Source: Bacteroidaceae bacterium
GTDB taxonomy: Bacteria; Bacteroidota; Bacteroidia; Bacteroidales; Bacteroidaceae
Assembly (NCBI GenBank): GCA_017520935.1
Contig: JAFXEF010000052.1
Coordinates: 1 to 64,000, forward strand
Length of the DNA stretch: 64,000 nt
Direction of reading: 5' to 3'
The translations under genes and the position numbers were made by a program. Shown here in pieces: positions 1-8,438 of this stretch; the stretch's first letter is position 1, and each line of letters opens with the position of its first letter. The notes below the pieces were generated by a model that was not told the DNA's origin, did no database searches, and saw nothing but the letters and a program-made list of their open reading frames with translations.

Positions 1-1523
1 CCAGCCTCACCGCCTGTGCCGGAGCCGACAAGAAGGCCGAGGCTACCGCACCCGAGAAGCCGATGAACATCCTCTTCATCATGTGCGACGACCACTCGTA
101 CCAAACCATCAGTGCCTACGACCAGCGCTACATTGAAACGCCCAACATTGACCGCATAGCCAATGAGGGTGTACGCTTTACCAACAGCTTCGTGGCCAAC
201 TCCATCAGTGGCCCGAGCCGCGCCTGTATGCTCACCGGCAAGCACAGCCATGCCAATGGTTTCATCAACAACAGTACCCGCTTCGACGGTTCGCAGCTCA
301 CCTTCCCCAAACTGCTCCAGCAGGCAGGCTATGAGACTGCCGTCGTAGGCAAATGGCACTTGGCCTCGAACCCCACGGGCTTCGACTATTGGGACATCCT
401 CATCGGACAAGGTGAATACTACGATCCCTACTTCATACGCAACGGCGAGCGCATCCAGCGCGAAGGTTATGCCACCAATATCACTACGGATGTGGCCATC
501 AACTGGCTCGACAGCTTGCGCAACCCCAACAAACCTTTCTGTCTGCTGCTCCACCACAAGGCACCGCACCGTACCTGGATGCCCGATACCTGTGACCTCG
601 ATCTCTTCAGCGACAGCAACTTCCCCGTTCCCGAGACCTTCTACGACAACTACGAAGGCCGCACCGCTGCCCAACAGCAGCAGATGAGCATCGCCAAGGA
701 CATGAGCATCGTGTATGATCTCAAGATGGCCGACCGCGAGAACGAGTTGCACAGCTCCTACGAAGGCTGGGGACGTGAGATGTACCGCCAGCGCATGCGC
801 CCCGAGGTGCAAGCCGCCTGGGATCGTCACTACGATCCCGTGATTGCCGATTTCAAGGCACGCAACCTTACAGGCAACGAACTGGCCGAATGGAAGTTCC
901 AGCAATACATGCGCGACTACTTGCGCGTGATTACTTCCGTTGACCGCAACATCGGCATCGTGCTCGACTACCTTGAGAGGGAGGGGCTGCTTGAAAATAC
1001 AATGATTGTATATACCTCTGACCAAGGATTCTATATGGGTGAGCATGGATGGTTCGACAAGCGTTTCATGTACGAAGAGTCGTTCCGCACGCCGTTGCTC
1101 GTGCGCCTTCCCGGTGGTAAGAAGGGTGATGTGTCTCAACTGGTGCAGAACATCGACTATGGCCCCACTTTCCTCGATCTTGCCGGTGTTGAGGTGCCCG
1201 AAGAGATGCACGGCGAGTCGTTCCTGCCTCTGCTTGAAGGCAAGCGTACCGATTGGCGTGATGCCCTTTATTATCATTTCTACGAGTATCCTGCCGAGCA
1301 TGCCGTGAAGCGCCACTATGGTGTGCGTGACGAGCGTTACAAACTCATCCACTTCTACAACGACATTGACACATGGGAACTCTACGACCTCAAGACCGAC
1401 CCCAATGAGCTGAACAATCTCTACGGGCAGCCCGGCACCGAGCGCATCACTAAGCGTATGATGAAGAAACTCTCTGCCCTGCAAGAACAGTACGATGACC
1501 CCATACGTCATCAGGAACCGTAG
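1..1523 (+). CDS. S1-type sulfatase lipoprotein (5' end outside window)
   Basis: Hydrolyses sulfate esters, probably on a host or dietary glycan, in the cell envelope. The frame is open from base 3 and begins with SLTAC, a lipobox whose Cys would be lipidated, so the true start lies left of the window and the ATG at 63 is internal. Counted from that Met, DD at 9-10 is the usual metal-binding pair and S-G-P-S-R at 49-53 is the serine form of the C/S-x-P-S-R motif, in which Ser49 becomes formylglycine. A second metal and substrate region is DQGFYMGEHGWFDK near residue 320. The anaerobic maturase that converts the serine lies 26 bp downstream, and NagA and a NagB-like gene follow. That context suggests an amino-sugar sulfatase, for example a hexosamine-6-sulfatase, but the substrate is inferred from neighbours only. 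Family assignment is firm. Confidence 0.9.
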   Translation, partial: SLTACAGADKKAEATAPEKPMNILFIMCDDHSYQTISAYDQRYIETPNIDRIANEGVRFTNSFVANSISGPSRACMLTGKHSHANGFINNSTRFDGSQLTFPKLLQQAGYETAVVGKWHLASNPTGFDYWDILIGQGEYYDPYFIRNGERIQREGYATNITTDVAINWLDSLRNPNKPFCLLLHHKAPHRTWMPDTCDLDLFSDSNFPVPETFYDNYEGRTAAQQQQMSIAKDMSIVYDLKMADRENELHSSYEGWGREMYRQRMRPEVQAAWDRHYDPVIADFKARNLTGNELAEWKFQQYMRDYLRVITSVDRNIGIVLDYLEREGLLENTMIVYTSDQGFYMGEHGWFDKRFMYEESFRTPLLVRLPGGKKGDVSQLVQNIDYGPTFLDLAGVEVPEEMHGESFLPLLEGKRTDWRDALYYHFYEYPAEHAVKRHYGVRDERYKLIHFYNDIDTWELYDLKTDPNELNNLYGQPGTERITKRMMKKLSALQEQYDDPIRHQEP

Positions 1524-1549
1524 TTCAGCCTCTAAGAGGATATGGGATT

Positions 1550-2842
1550 ATGCATAATCAAACACTACACTTCACCGATGCACAGAAACTGATGCGCCCC
1601 ACGGCATTCACCACGATGGTGAAGCCGGTGGGGTCGTTATGCAACCTCGATTGCGACTATTGTTACTATTTAGGTAAGGCCGACCTCTATGGCGGGCATC
1701 AGCCGCGGATGAGCGATGAGTTGTTGGAACGTTACATCAGCCAGTACATCGAATCAGTGCAGGTGCCGGTGGTGACCTTCTGCTGGCACGGAGGTGAACC
1801 GCTGCTGGCGGGACTTGATTTCTTCGAAAAAGCGGTGGCAATACAGGAAAAGTATCGCGGTACGAAGAAAATAGAGAATTCGCTGCAAACAAACGGATTG
1901 TTGGTGAATGCGGAGTGGTGCGACTTCTTCCGCCGCAACAACTTCCTTATCGGCATATCGCTTGATGGTCCCAAAGATATTCACGATACCTACCGTCGCG
2001 ATAGGGGAGGGCACCCTACCTTCGACCGCGTGATGCGGGCTGTAGAGATGATGGCTGTCAATGGTGTGGAGTATAACACGCTGAGTACCATCAACGACCG
2101 CTGTGCAGGACGTGGACGAGAAGTATACTTATTTATGCGCTCGGTGAGCAGGTATATGCAGTTCCTGCCAGTAGTGGAGAAGACACTCTCGATGGATACC
2201 TCAGGGTGTCCGGAACACTCGGGAGACAACGGGAGGATACCTCGAGCAGCCATTGTCCCCCCCGGCACACCGGGAGCTATGATAGCTCCTTGGAGCATTA
2301 CCTCCAAGGCATTCGGTAAATTCATGTGCGATATTTTTGACGAGTGGGTCGTGCAGGATGTGGGTGAACGCTTCGTGCAACTGTTCGATATCACCTTGGC
2401 ACAATGGTGCGGTGTGCAACCCTCGTTGTGCTCATTCTGCCCTACGTGTGGTGACGGACTGGTGGTAGAACACAATGGTGACGTGTATATGTGTGACCAT
2501 TTCGTGTATCCCGAATACCGCCTCGGCAATATTGGCGTGGAGCATCTGCGCGACCTGCAGCGCAAACCCGAAATTTTCCGCTTCGGTATAGAGAAACGCA
2601 ACGCACTTCCCTCTGACTGTCGCAAGTGCGAGTACCTCTTTGCGTGTCGTGGCGAATGCCCCAAACACCGCTTTGCCACCACGAGACGCGGCGAGAAGGG
2701 ACTCAACACCCTGTGCGAGGGGTATAAGCTCTTCTTTGAGTATACCGCTCCATACATGCAACAGATGCGTTCGTTCCTTGAACAAGGTCTGGAGGCATCG
2801 CGCATCATCCCTTGGGCGCGTCAGAAACGTGGATTACGCTAA
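1550..2842 (+). CDS. Anaerobic sulfatase-maturating enzyme (radical SAM, SPASM)
   Basis: Oxidises the active-site serine or cysteine of sulfatases to formylglycine without oxygen, in the cytoplasm before export. The radical-SAM cluster motif CNLDCDYC is at residues 31-38 (Cys 31, 35, 38). A Cys-rich C-terminal SPASM region carries two auxiliary clusters: cysteines in CGVQPSLC...CPTCGDG, then GDVYMCDHFVYPEYRLGN, then CRKCEYLFACRGECPKH. At 430 residues it is slightly longer than the usual ~415; the extra residues lie around 215-245, in a Gly/Pro-rich loop that includes one more Cys. The gene follows the sulfatase by 26 bp on the same strand, so the two are probably cotranscribed as a substrate/maturase pair. 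In Bacteroides the homologue is often called chuR or anSME. Confidence 0.95.
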   Translation: MHNQTLHFTDAQKLMRPTAFTTMVKPVGSLCNLDCDYCYYLGKADLYGGHQPRMSDELLERYISQYIESVQVPVVTFCWHGGEPLLAGLDFFEKAVAIQEKYRGTKKIENSLQTNGLLVNAEWCDFFRRNNFLIGISLDGPKDIHDTYRRDRGGHPTFDRVMRAVEMMAVNGVEYNTLSTINDRCAGRGREVYLFMRSVSRYMQFLPVVEKTLSMDTSGCPEHSGDNGRIPRAAIVPPGTPGAMIAPWSITSKAFGKFMCDIFDEWVVQDVGERFVQLFDITLAQWCGVQPSLCSFCPTCGDGLVVEHNGDVYMCDHFVYPEYRLGNIGVEHLRDLQRKPEIFRFGIEKRNALPSDCRKCEYLFACRGECPKHRFATTRRGEKGLNTLCEGYKLFFEYTAPYMQQMRSFLEQGLEASRIIPWARQKRGLR

Positions 2843-2911
2843 TTATCTTTTTATGAGATTTGCTCTGTCTGGTTGGCATCTACTACCTCGATAATGAAAT
2901 CTTTACCTCCT

Positions 2912-2945
2912 TTTGGTACTTTCATGGAAAAAAGTTGTACCTTTG
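2912..2945 (+). promoter_or_regulatory. Bacteroides-type promoter before nagA
   Basis: TACCTTTG at 2938-2945 matches the -7 consensus TAnnTTTG. TTTG at 2912-2915 lies 22 bp upstream, close to the usual -33 spacing. The nagA start codon is 50 bp downstream. This suggests nagA has its own promoter and is not only read through from the sulfatase operon. Confidence 0.65.
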
Positions 2946-2994
2946 TGACGACATTGACTCTCACGTGAGAAATACAAACCATAAAAACATATAA

Positions 2995-4158
2995 ATGCTA
3001 ACACAAATTATCAATGCCAGAATCCTGACTCCTCAGGGCTGGCTTAAGGATGGCTCGGTAATCATCCGCGACAGCAAAATCTTAGAGGTTACCAACTGCG
3101 ACCTTGCAGTAATAGGCGCAGAGGTTATTGATGCAAAAGGTATGTATGTCGTACCCGGTGGAGTGGAGATACATGTACACGGTGGTGGAGGATGTGACTT
3201 TATGGAGGGTACGGAAGAGGCTTTTCGTGGTGCTATCGCCGCCCACATGAAGTATGGTACCACAAGTATTTTCCCCACCCTGTCATCATCTACAGTGCCC
3301 ATGATTGAGGCGGCAGCTGAAGTGTGTACGAAGTTGATGAAAGAGCCTGACAGTCCTGTGCTTGGCCTTCACCTTGAGGGACACTATTTGAATTTGGCAA
3401 TGGCGGGTGGCCAGATTCCCGAGAACATCAAGAATCCCGACCCTACGGAATATATCCCCTTGGTAGAGAAGTGGAATTGTATCAAACGTTGGGATGCTGC
3501 GCCTGAGCTGCCGGGTGCCATGCAGTTTGGCAAATATATTACCGAGAAGGGTATCTTGGCTTCTGTGGCACACACGCAAGCCGAATATGAAGATATCCAT
3601 GCCGCACGCAAGAGTGGTTACACCCATGCTACTCACTTCTACAATGCGATGCCGGGTTTCCATAAGCGTCGTGAGTATAAATATGAGGGTACGGTAGAGA
3701 GTATTTATCTGCACGAAGACATGACGGTAGAGGTCGTTGCTGACGGTGTTCATGTGCCTGCTACCATCCTGCGCCTCATACATCACATCAAGGGAGTAGA
3801 GCGGGCTTGCGTCATCACCGATGCGCTTGCTTGTGCGGCCAGTGACAGTACATCCGCATTTGACCCTCGAGTAATCATCGAAGATGGTGTGTGCAAACTC
3901 TCAGACCGTTCTGCGCTTGCAGGTTCGGTGGCTACTATGGATCGTTTGATACGTACCTTAGTGCAAAAGGCAGAGATACCTTTAGAGGATGCCATACGCA
4001 TGGCATCGGAGACTCCGGCCAAGATTATGAATGTCTATGACCGTAAGGGCTCTCTGCAGAAAGATAAGGATGCCGATATCGTAGTCTACGACGACAAACT
4101 GAATGTTCGTGGAGTGTGGTCGATGGGTAAACTTGTGGAGGGCACATACAGCATCTGA
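2995..4158 (+). CDS. nagA: N-acetylglucosamine-6-phosphate deacetylase
   Basis: Removes acetate from GlcNAc-6-phosphate to give glucosamine-6-phosphate, the first committed step of amino-sugar use, in the cytoplasm. Family motifs are in order: IHVHGGGGCDFMEG near residue 55-68, HLEGHYLN near 130, the histidine regions AHTQAEYED and ATHFYNAMPG near 190-220, ADGVHVP near 250, and the catalytic Asp in VITDALA near 275. The 387-residue length is normal. It starts 150 bp after the maturase gene behind its own promoter and is followed by a terminator, then by the NagB-like gene. Together with the sulfatase pair this forms a small catabolic block for sulfated or free GlcNAc. Confidence 0.95.
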   Translation: MLTQIINARILTPQGWLKDGSVIIRDSKILEVTNCDLAVIGAEVIDAKGMYVVPGGVEIHVHGGGGCDFMEGTEEAFRGAIAAHMKYGTTSIFPTLSSSTVPMIEAAAEVCTKLMKEPDSPVLGLHLEGHYLNLAMAGGQIPENIKNPDPTEYIPLVEKWNCIKRWDAAPELPGAMQFGKYITEKGILASVAHTQAEYEDIHAARKSGYTHATHFYNAMPGFHKRREYKYEGTVESIYLHEDMTVEVVADGVHVPATILRLIHHIKGVERACVITDALACAASDSTSAFDPRVIIEDGVCKLSDRSALAGSVATMDRLIRTLVQKAEIPLEDAIRMASETPAKIMNVYDRKGSLQKDKDADIVVYDDKLNVRGVWSMGKLVEGTYSI

Positions 4159-4189
4159 CAAAGATATATATACTCGTTGTTGAACGAAC

Positions 4190-4230
4190 AAATACCCCTG
4201 GAAAGCATTTTGCTTTTAGGGGTATTTTGT
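4190..4230 (+). terminator. Terminator after nagA
   Basis: A perfect 10-bp stem (aaatacccct at 4190-4199 pairing with aggggtattt at 4218-4227) is followed by T-rich sequence. It separates nagA from the next transcription unit. Confidence 0.8.
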
Positions 4231-4324
4231 GTTATAGAAACCCCCTATGAATTTATAGAAAAAGCCAATGGTCGTTTTCGCTAAAAAAACCGTTAAAAGT
4301 TAAGGTTTTCTCAAAGCCTTTTTC

Positions 4325-4332
4325 TAACTTTG
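4325..4332 (+). promoter_or_regulatory. -7 box upstream of the NagB-like gene
   Basis: TAACTTTG fits TAnnTTTG and lies 26 bp before the ATG at 4359. An upstream -33 element is not clear; a TTTT run near 4305 is the best candidate. Confidence 0.5.
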
Positions 4333-4358
4333 AGGCTCAAATTAATAACAACCTTTAA

Positions 4359-6293
4359 ATGCATTCTAATATGAAAAGTAAGTACACACTTCCCAAAGAC
4401 GGTGGGCTGATTACCACTGGAGTACCTCGTGACATCATCTGCCGCTACGAGAAAGTTCCTACCGAGATTTTCGAGACTGAATACAAGGGCGTGCAACACG
4501 TAGCCGACCAGATTGTAACCGCCATCAACGGACACAATGAAGCAAAACCCTTTATGTTGGGACTCACCACCGGCCGTACCCCGCTGGGTCTTTATCGTGA
4601 ATTGGTTGCCCGCTACCAAAAGGGACAAGTGAGCTTCAAGAACGTGGCTGTAGTGAGCCTTGATGAGTTCTATCCCATTGCTCCCGATCATCAACAGAGC
4701 CGTAACTTCCGTATCCATGAGGAGTTGCTCAACCATATTGACATCCTCCCCGAGAATATCCATATCCCCGACGGTACAGTACCTGTAAGTGACATCTCGG
4801 CCTACTGCAAGCAGTACGACGAGGTGGCCGGCAAGGTTGATTTTATGATTATCGGTATAGGCGAGCAGGGACAACTCGGCTTCAACGAGCCCGGCTCGTA
4901 CGAGAAATCACGCACACGCCTTGTGCAGCTTAGTCTCAACTCTCGCAAGATACAATCCAAATTCTTCTCACAAGAGAAAGAGGTGCCCACCATGGCCATC
5001 ACCATGGGTATCGGCACCATCATGAAAGCCAAGAAGATTGTGGTTATGGCTTGGGGCGAGAACAAGGCCGAGGTAATCCAGAAGGTCGTGGAAGGTGAAG
5101 ATACCGAACTGATACCCGCCAGCCTGCTGCAGGCTCATCCCAATATTGAAGTGGTCATTGACGAATTTGCCGGTGACAAACTCGCCCGTGTAGAGTCTCC
5201 TTGGGTAGTAGGCTCGTGCGAGTGGAGTAAGAAGTTGGTGCGCAAGGCCGTCATCTGGCTTTGCAACAAGGTGGAGAAGCCCATCCTCAAGCTTACCTAT
5301 CAGGACTATATCAAGAACTCACTGTCAGAGATGCTCGATAGCCTGGGCAAGACTTACGATAAGGTCAATATCGAGGTGTTCAACGACTTGCAACACACCA
5401 TTTCCGGTTGGCCCGGCGGCAAGCCCAATGCCGATGACAGCACACGTCCCGTGCCCTCAACTCCCTTCCCCAAGCGTGTACTCATATTCTCTCCGCACCC
5501 CGATGATGATGTGATATCCATGGGTGGTACCTTCATCCGCCTTGTAGAGCAAGGTCACGATGTGCATGTGGCCTACGAGACCTCGGGCAACGTAGCCGTA
5601 TACGATGATGTGGTGGTGCAGCACATGGATACCGCACGCGAGATTGGCTTTGCCGACCGCTACGATGAGGTGCGCCAGATTATTGCCAACAAGGTAGAGG
5701 GCGATCCCGAGCCCCGTGCACTGCTCAACCTCAAGGGAGCCATCCGTCGCGCCGAGGCCAAGGCTGCCGTGCGCTCATTCGGCCTCAACGACGAGACCAA
5801 CGCTCACTTCCTCAACCTCCCCTTCTACGAGACGGGCGGTATCAAGAAGGGCGAACTTGGCGATGCCGATATTGAAATCGTGGTAAAGCTGCTCCGCGAG
5901 GTCAAGCCTCATCAGATATATGCGGCAGGCGACCTCACCGACCCTCATGGTACACACCGCGTATGTATCGAGGCTGTGCTTGGAGCTTGGGAGGTGGTAC
6001 AGAATGACGATTGGGCCAAGGAATGCCACATCTGGCTCTACCGTGGTGCATGGCAGGAATGGGATCTCGGCATGGTAGACATGGCCGTGCCTCTCAGCCC
6101 CGACGAGCTCATCAAGAAGCGTCACGCCATCTTCCGCCATCTCTCGCAGAAGGACATCGTGCCCTTCCCCGGTGAAGACCACCGCGAGTTCTGGCAACGT
6201 GCCGAAGACCGTACACAAAACACTGCCCGCCAGTACGACAAGCTTGGCATGGCCGAGTATCAGGCCATCGAGGTGTTTGTGCGTATGAGATGA
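4359..6293 (+). CDS. Glucosamine-6-phosphate deaminase-like domain fused to a PIG-L/LmbE deacetylase-like domain
   Basis: Residues about 35-300 are a NagB/6-phosphogluconolactonase fold: GLTTGRTPLGLY near 68-79, SLDEFYPI at 100-107 and FNEPGS at 175-180. Residues about 365-640 are a PIG-L/LmbE N-deacetylase fold with SPHPDDDVISMGG and DPHGTHRVC, which supply the zinc ligands. The NagB active-site loop reads GIGEQGQLGFNEP where E. coli NagB has G-x-D-G-H-I-A-F-N-E-P. The general acid/base Asp141 and His143 are therefore both Gln here (170 and 172), while the glutamate and the Asp72 equivalent remain. Similar long NagB-like proteins are common in Bacteroidales. The fusion suggests de-acetylation coupled to sugar-phosphate binding, but whether the deaminase half is active is doubtful. 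NagA lies upstream. Confidence 0.85.
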   Translation: MHSNMKSKYTLPKDGGLITTGVPRDIICRYEKVPTEIFETEYKGVQHVADQIVTAINGHNEAKPFMLGLTTGRTPLGLYRELVARYQKGQVSFKNVAVVSLDEFYPIAPDHQQSRNFRIHEELLNHIDILPENIHIPDGTVPVSDISAYCKQYDEVAGKVDFMIIGIGEQGQLGFNEPGSYEKSRTRLVQLSLNSRKIQSKFFSQEKEVPTMAITMGIGTIMKAKKIVVMAWGENKAEVIQKVVEGEDTELIPASLLQAHPNIEVVIDEFAGDKLARVESPWVVGSCEWSKKLVRKAVIWLCNKVEKPILKLTYQDYIKNSLSEMLDSLGKTYDKVNIEVFNDLQHTISGWPGGKPNADDSTRPVPSTPFPKRVLIFSPHPDDDVISMGGTFIRLVEQGHDVHVAYETSGNVAVYDDVVVQHMDTAREIGFADRYDEVRQIIANKVEGDPEPRALLNLKGAIRRAEAKAAVRSFGLNDETNAHFLNLPFYETGGIKKGELGDADIEIVVKLLREVKPHQIYAAGDLTDPHGTHRVCIEAVLGAWEVVQNDDWAKECHIWLYRGAWQEWDLGMVDMAVPLSPDELIKKRHAIFRHLSQKDIVPFPGEDHREFWQRAEDRTQNTARQYDKLGMAEYQAIEVFVRMR

Positions 6294-6311
6294 TTGGATT
6301 GCGCGATTTAT

Positions 6312-6344
6312 AAAGAGGAGGGTATTGGGGTATCCTCCTCTTTT
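6312..6344 (+). terminator. Terminator after the NagB-like gene
   Basis: A 10-bp stem, aaagaggagg (6312-6321) with cctcctcttt (6334-6343), ends in a T run. The A-rich left side means it could also act on the other strand. Confidence 0.8.
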
Positions 6345-6370
6345 GTCATCTTTCGCACTGTATAACAAAC

Positions 6371-6398
6371 AAAGAAGCCTCTCTGATGAGAGGCTTCT
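6371..6398 (-). terminator. Terminator of the tRNA-Asp transcript
   Basis: Read on the minus strand, agaagcctct (from 6398) pairs with agaggcttct (ending at 6373), followed by TTGTTTGTT. It sits 1 bp past the 3' end of the second tRNA gene. Confidence 0.8.
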
Positions 6399-6399
6399 G

Positions 6400-6473
6400 C
6401 GGTGCGTACGGGACTCGAACCCGTGACCCCCTGCGTGACAGGCAGATATTCTAACCAACTGAACTAACGCACC
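6400..6473 (-). tRNA. tRNA-Asp (GTC), distal copy
   Basis: On the minus strand the 74-nt sequence begins GGTGCGTTAGTTCAG and ends ACGCACCG. The 7-bp acceptor stem GGTGCGT/ACGCACC is perfect, the T-loop contains GGTTCGAGTCC, and the anticodon loop is CTGTCAC, so the anticodon is GTC (Asp). The CCA end is not encoded. It is identical to the copy at 6510-6583 and 36 bp from it, so both probably come from one precursor. Confidence 0.97.
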
Positions 6474-6509
6474 AAATTGTGTGTGCTGCGAAGACTGAAG
6501 ATTTCTGTG

Positions 6510-6583
6510 CGGTGCGTACGGGACTCGAACCCGTGACCCCCTGCGTGACAGGCAGATATTCTAACCAACTGAACTAACGCACC
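6510..6583 (-). tRNA. tRNA-Asp (GTC), proximal copy
   Basis: Same 74-nt sequence as the copy at 6400-6473, with acceptor GGTGCGT/ACGCACC and anticodon GTC. This copy is first in the transcript. A Bacteroides-type promoter lies about 45 bp upstream on the minus strand. Confidence 0.97.
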
Positions 6584-6627
6584 AGAAATATTTCAATCCC
6601 TTAGGCAATCTCTCTCGATTGCGGGTG

Positions 6628-6658
6628 CAAAGATAGGTACTTTTTCCGTATCTGCAAA
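6628..6658 (-). promoter_or_regulatory. Promoter of the tRNA-Asp pair
   Basis: On the minus strand TTTG (6658-6655) is followed after 19 bp by TATCTTTG (6635-6628). Both elements and the spacing match the Bacteroides -33/-7 consensus. Confidence 0.8.
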
Positions 6659-6682
6659 ACGTTTGAGCGTTTTTTTTAATAA

Positions 6683-7201
6683 TTATTTTTCAAATATCCG
6701 TTGATAGAGGCACACCGCGCGATACTCGTTACCCGAAAGTACCCAATCGGCAAGGCAAACGACCTCCCGAAAGCCACACGAGGTGAACAGTTGGCGAGCC
6801 GCCATATTGTCTGCCAGCACATAGGCATACAACTGGTGTATGGAGAGCATGCGTGAGGCGTAGTCGCACATCAGGGTCAAGGCCTCCTTGCCCAATCCAC
6901 GCCGACGAAAGTCCTTGTCGATGACTATTCCCACCTCGGCACGTCGGTCGGCCGGGCTGAAGTCGAAGAGGTCAATGGTGCCTGCCACCGTGCCGTCGGC
7001 CTCGATCATCAGGCGCATCTGCTTGTCGGCATACAGGTCGTGGGCATTGTTTTCTATGTATGTCTGTAGCTGGTAGCGCGAGTAGGGGGTCTTGCAGGCC
7101 GACACCACCCACAGGCGGGTGTCGTTCTCGATATGAAACAGGAAGTCCAGATCGGTGAGCTCGGGTGCTCTGAGGCGTAGGGTGTCTGATTGCAGGAACA
7201 T
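6683..7201 (-). CDS. GNAT-family N-acetyltransferase (RimJ/RimL type)
   Basis: Transfers an acetyl group from acetyl-CoA to an amine; the acceptor cannot be told from sequence. The 172-residue protein begins MFLQSDTLRLRAPELTDLDFLF, the standard opening of this subfamily. It has EVGIVIDKDFRRRGLGKEAL near residue 95, containing the R-x-x-G-x-G/A acetyl-CoA loop, and the late motif NMAARQLFTSCGF. The frame is open to 7492, but that extension overlaps the glycosyltransferase and is rich in Arg/Gly, so I take the ATG at 7201, which follows the glycosyltransferase stop by 35 bp. It is the last gene of the recR operon. Confidence 0.85.
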   Translation of the reverse strand: MFLQSDTLRLRAPELTDLDFLFHIENDTRLWVVSACKTPYSRYQLQTYIENNAHDLYADKQMRLMIEADGTVAGTIDLFDFSPADRRAEVGIVIDKDFRRRGLGKEALTLMCDYASRMLSIHQLYAYVLADNMAARQLFTSCGFREVVCLADWVLSGNEYRAVCLYQRIFEK

Positions 7202-7236
7202 GGTTGGAGTTGTGAGTTGGAGTTGTGCAGTTCCTA

Positions 7237-8424
7237 TCAGTCTAAGGTGTACACTGCCGTTTCGGTTATCAGCACTTTGGTTGCAGGCGAATAGGTGGCT
7301 ACGCGCAGAGAGTTGGCTGGTGTCTTCTCCAACTGAGCCAACAGGCATGCATAGGAGTAGCTGTCGGTATCGTACACCACCGTGTCGTAGCCGGCGAGGG
7401 CGATACCCTTTGCCAAATGACCTGCGGGTAGCGTATCCTCGGTGCCCTCGACAAAGCGGTGATTGCCCCTCGGCTGGCAACGATTGAGCCATGTGCGCAT
7501 CTGCTCAAGCATCAGCGGAGAGCCTACGACGAGCATGTTCATCGGAGCCGGCTCCGCAGCGCTCCGTTTGCGATGCCGGAACTGGTTGCCTATATATGCC
7601 AGAAACGAACGTGCCCAGATGGCTAAATTGATAGGCAGGCTCACCAGGAAAGAATAGTGGGCATAGTGCTTGCGGAAGAAAAGCCGCATGGCCTGATAGA
7701 AGGTATATACGTAGCGGTACGAGCTCTTCTCCGTGCTCTCGCCCTTGTAGTGGAGCATACGTGTGGGCAGGAAGTAATTTTTGTATCCCCCCTTGAGTAT
7801 GCGGTACGATAGGTCGATGTCCTCGCCATACATGAAGAAATCCTCGTCGAGCAACCCCACCTTGTCGAGTGCTTCGCGACGGAGAAACATGTAGGCTCCC
7901 GAGATAATCTCCATCTCGTTCACCTCATTCTCGTCGAGGTAGCCCATGTAGTAGCGGCCAAACACGCGCGACTTGGGGAAGAAGGAGGCCAGGCCCGACA
8001 TCTTGCAGAATGCCACGAAAGGCGTGGGCAATCCGCGGCGGCTCTCCGGGGCAAAGGTGCCGTCGGTGCGCAGCATATAGGCTCCTGCGCCACCTGCCTC
8101 GGGATGTTCGTCCATGAAGCGTACGAAATCGCCGAGCGTATGCTCGGCCACTATCGTGTCGGGGTTGAGCAACAGCACATACTTGCCGGTGGACAGACGT
8201 ATGGCTTGGTTGTTGGCACGGGCAAAGCCCACGTTTTCCTTGTTCTCCACGAAGGTCACCTCAGGGAACCGCTTGCTGAGGTAGGGAATGGAGTCGTCGG
8301 TCGACAGGTTGTCGACTACGTACACCTCTACCTGTAGCCCCTCGGCGGCACGGCGCACCGACTCGAGGCATTGCTCCAAGTAGTACTTGACATTGTAGTT
8401 GACGATGATGACGGAGAGGGTCAC
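7237..8424 (-). CDS. Family 2 glycosyltransferase
   Basis: Likely moves a sugar from a nucleotide donor to a cell-surface glycan on the inner face of the membrane. Residues 1-250 are a GT-A domain: SVIIVNYNVKYYLEQCL at the start, VVDNLSTDDS near 36, the donor/metal motif LLNPDT near 85, and the C-terminal acceptor motif DEDFFMYGEDIDLSYR near 195. A hydrophobic stretch, YSFLVSLPINLAIWARSFLAYIG (about 260-282), may anchor it. The last ~100 residues (after SAAEPAP) look like a separate small Rossmann-like domain beginning NMLVVGSP, which is not typical of the family core. It lies between a membrane protein and a GNAT gene in the recR operon. Confidence 0.85.
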   Translation of the reverse strand: MTLSVIIVNYNVKYYLEQCLESVRRAAEGLQVEVYVVDNLSTDDSIPYLSKRFPEVTFVENKENVGFARANNQAIRLSTGKYVLLLNPDTIVAEHTLGDFVRFMDEHPEAGGAGAYMLRTDGTFAPESRRGLPTPFVAFCKMSGLASFFPKSRVFGRYYMGYLDENEVNEMEIISGAYMFLRREALDKVGLLDEDFFMYGEDIDLSYRILKGGYKNYFLPTRMLHYKGESTEKSSYRYVYTFYQAMRLFFRKHYAHYSFLVSLPINLAIWARSFLAYIGNQFRHRKRSAAEPAPMNMLVVGSPLMLEQMRTWLNRCQPRGNHRFVEGTEDTLPAGHLAKGIALAGYDTVVYDTDSYSYACLLAQLEKTPANSLRVATYSPATKVLITETAVYTLD

Positions 8425-8438
8425 GGGAGGGTGGGTGT

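Noticed and set aside
6400-6583. tRNA pair as an integration site for a mobile element
   Set aside because: No integrase and no partial tRNA copy nearby; the repeats are full tandem tRNA genes sharing one promoter and terminator.
7202-7492. N-terminal extension of the GNAT protein
   Set aside because: It lies inside the glycosyltransferase gene in another frame, has shadow-frame composition, and the conserved GNAT start is at 7201.
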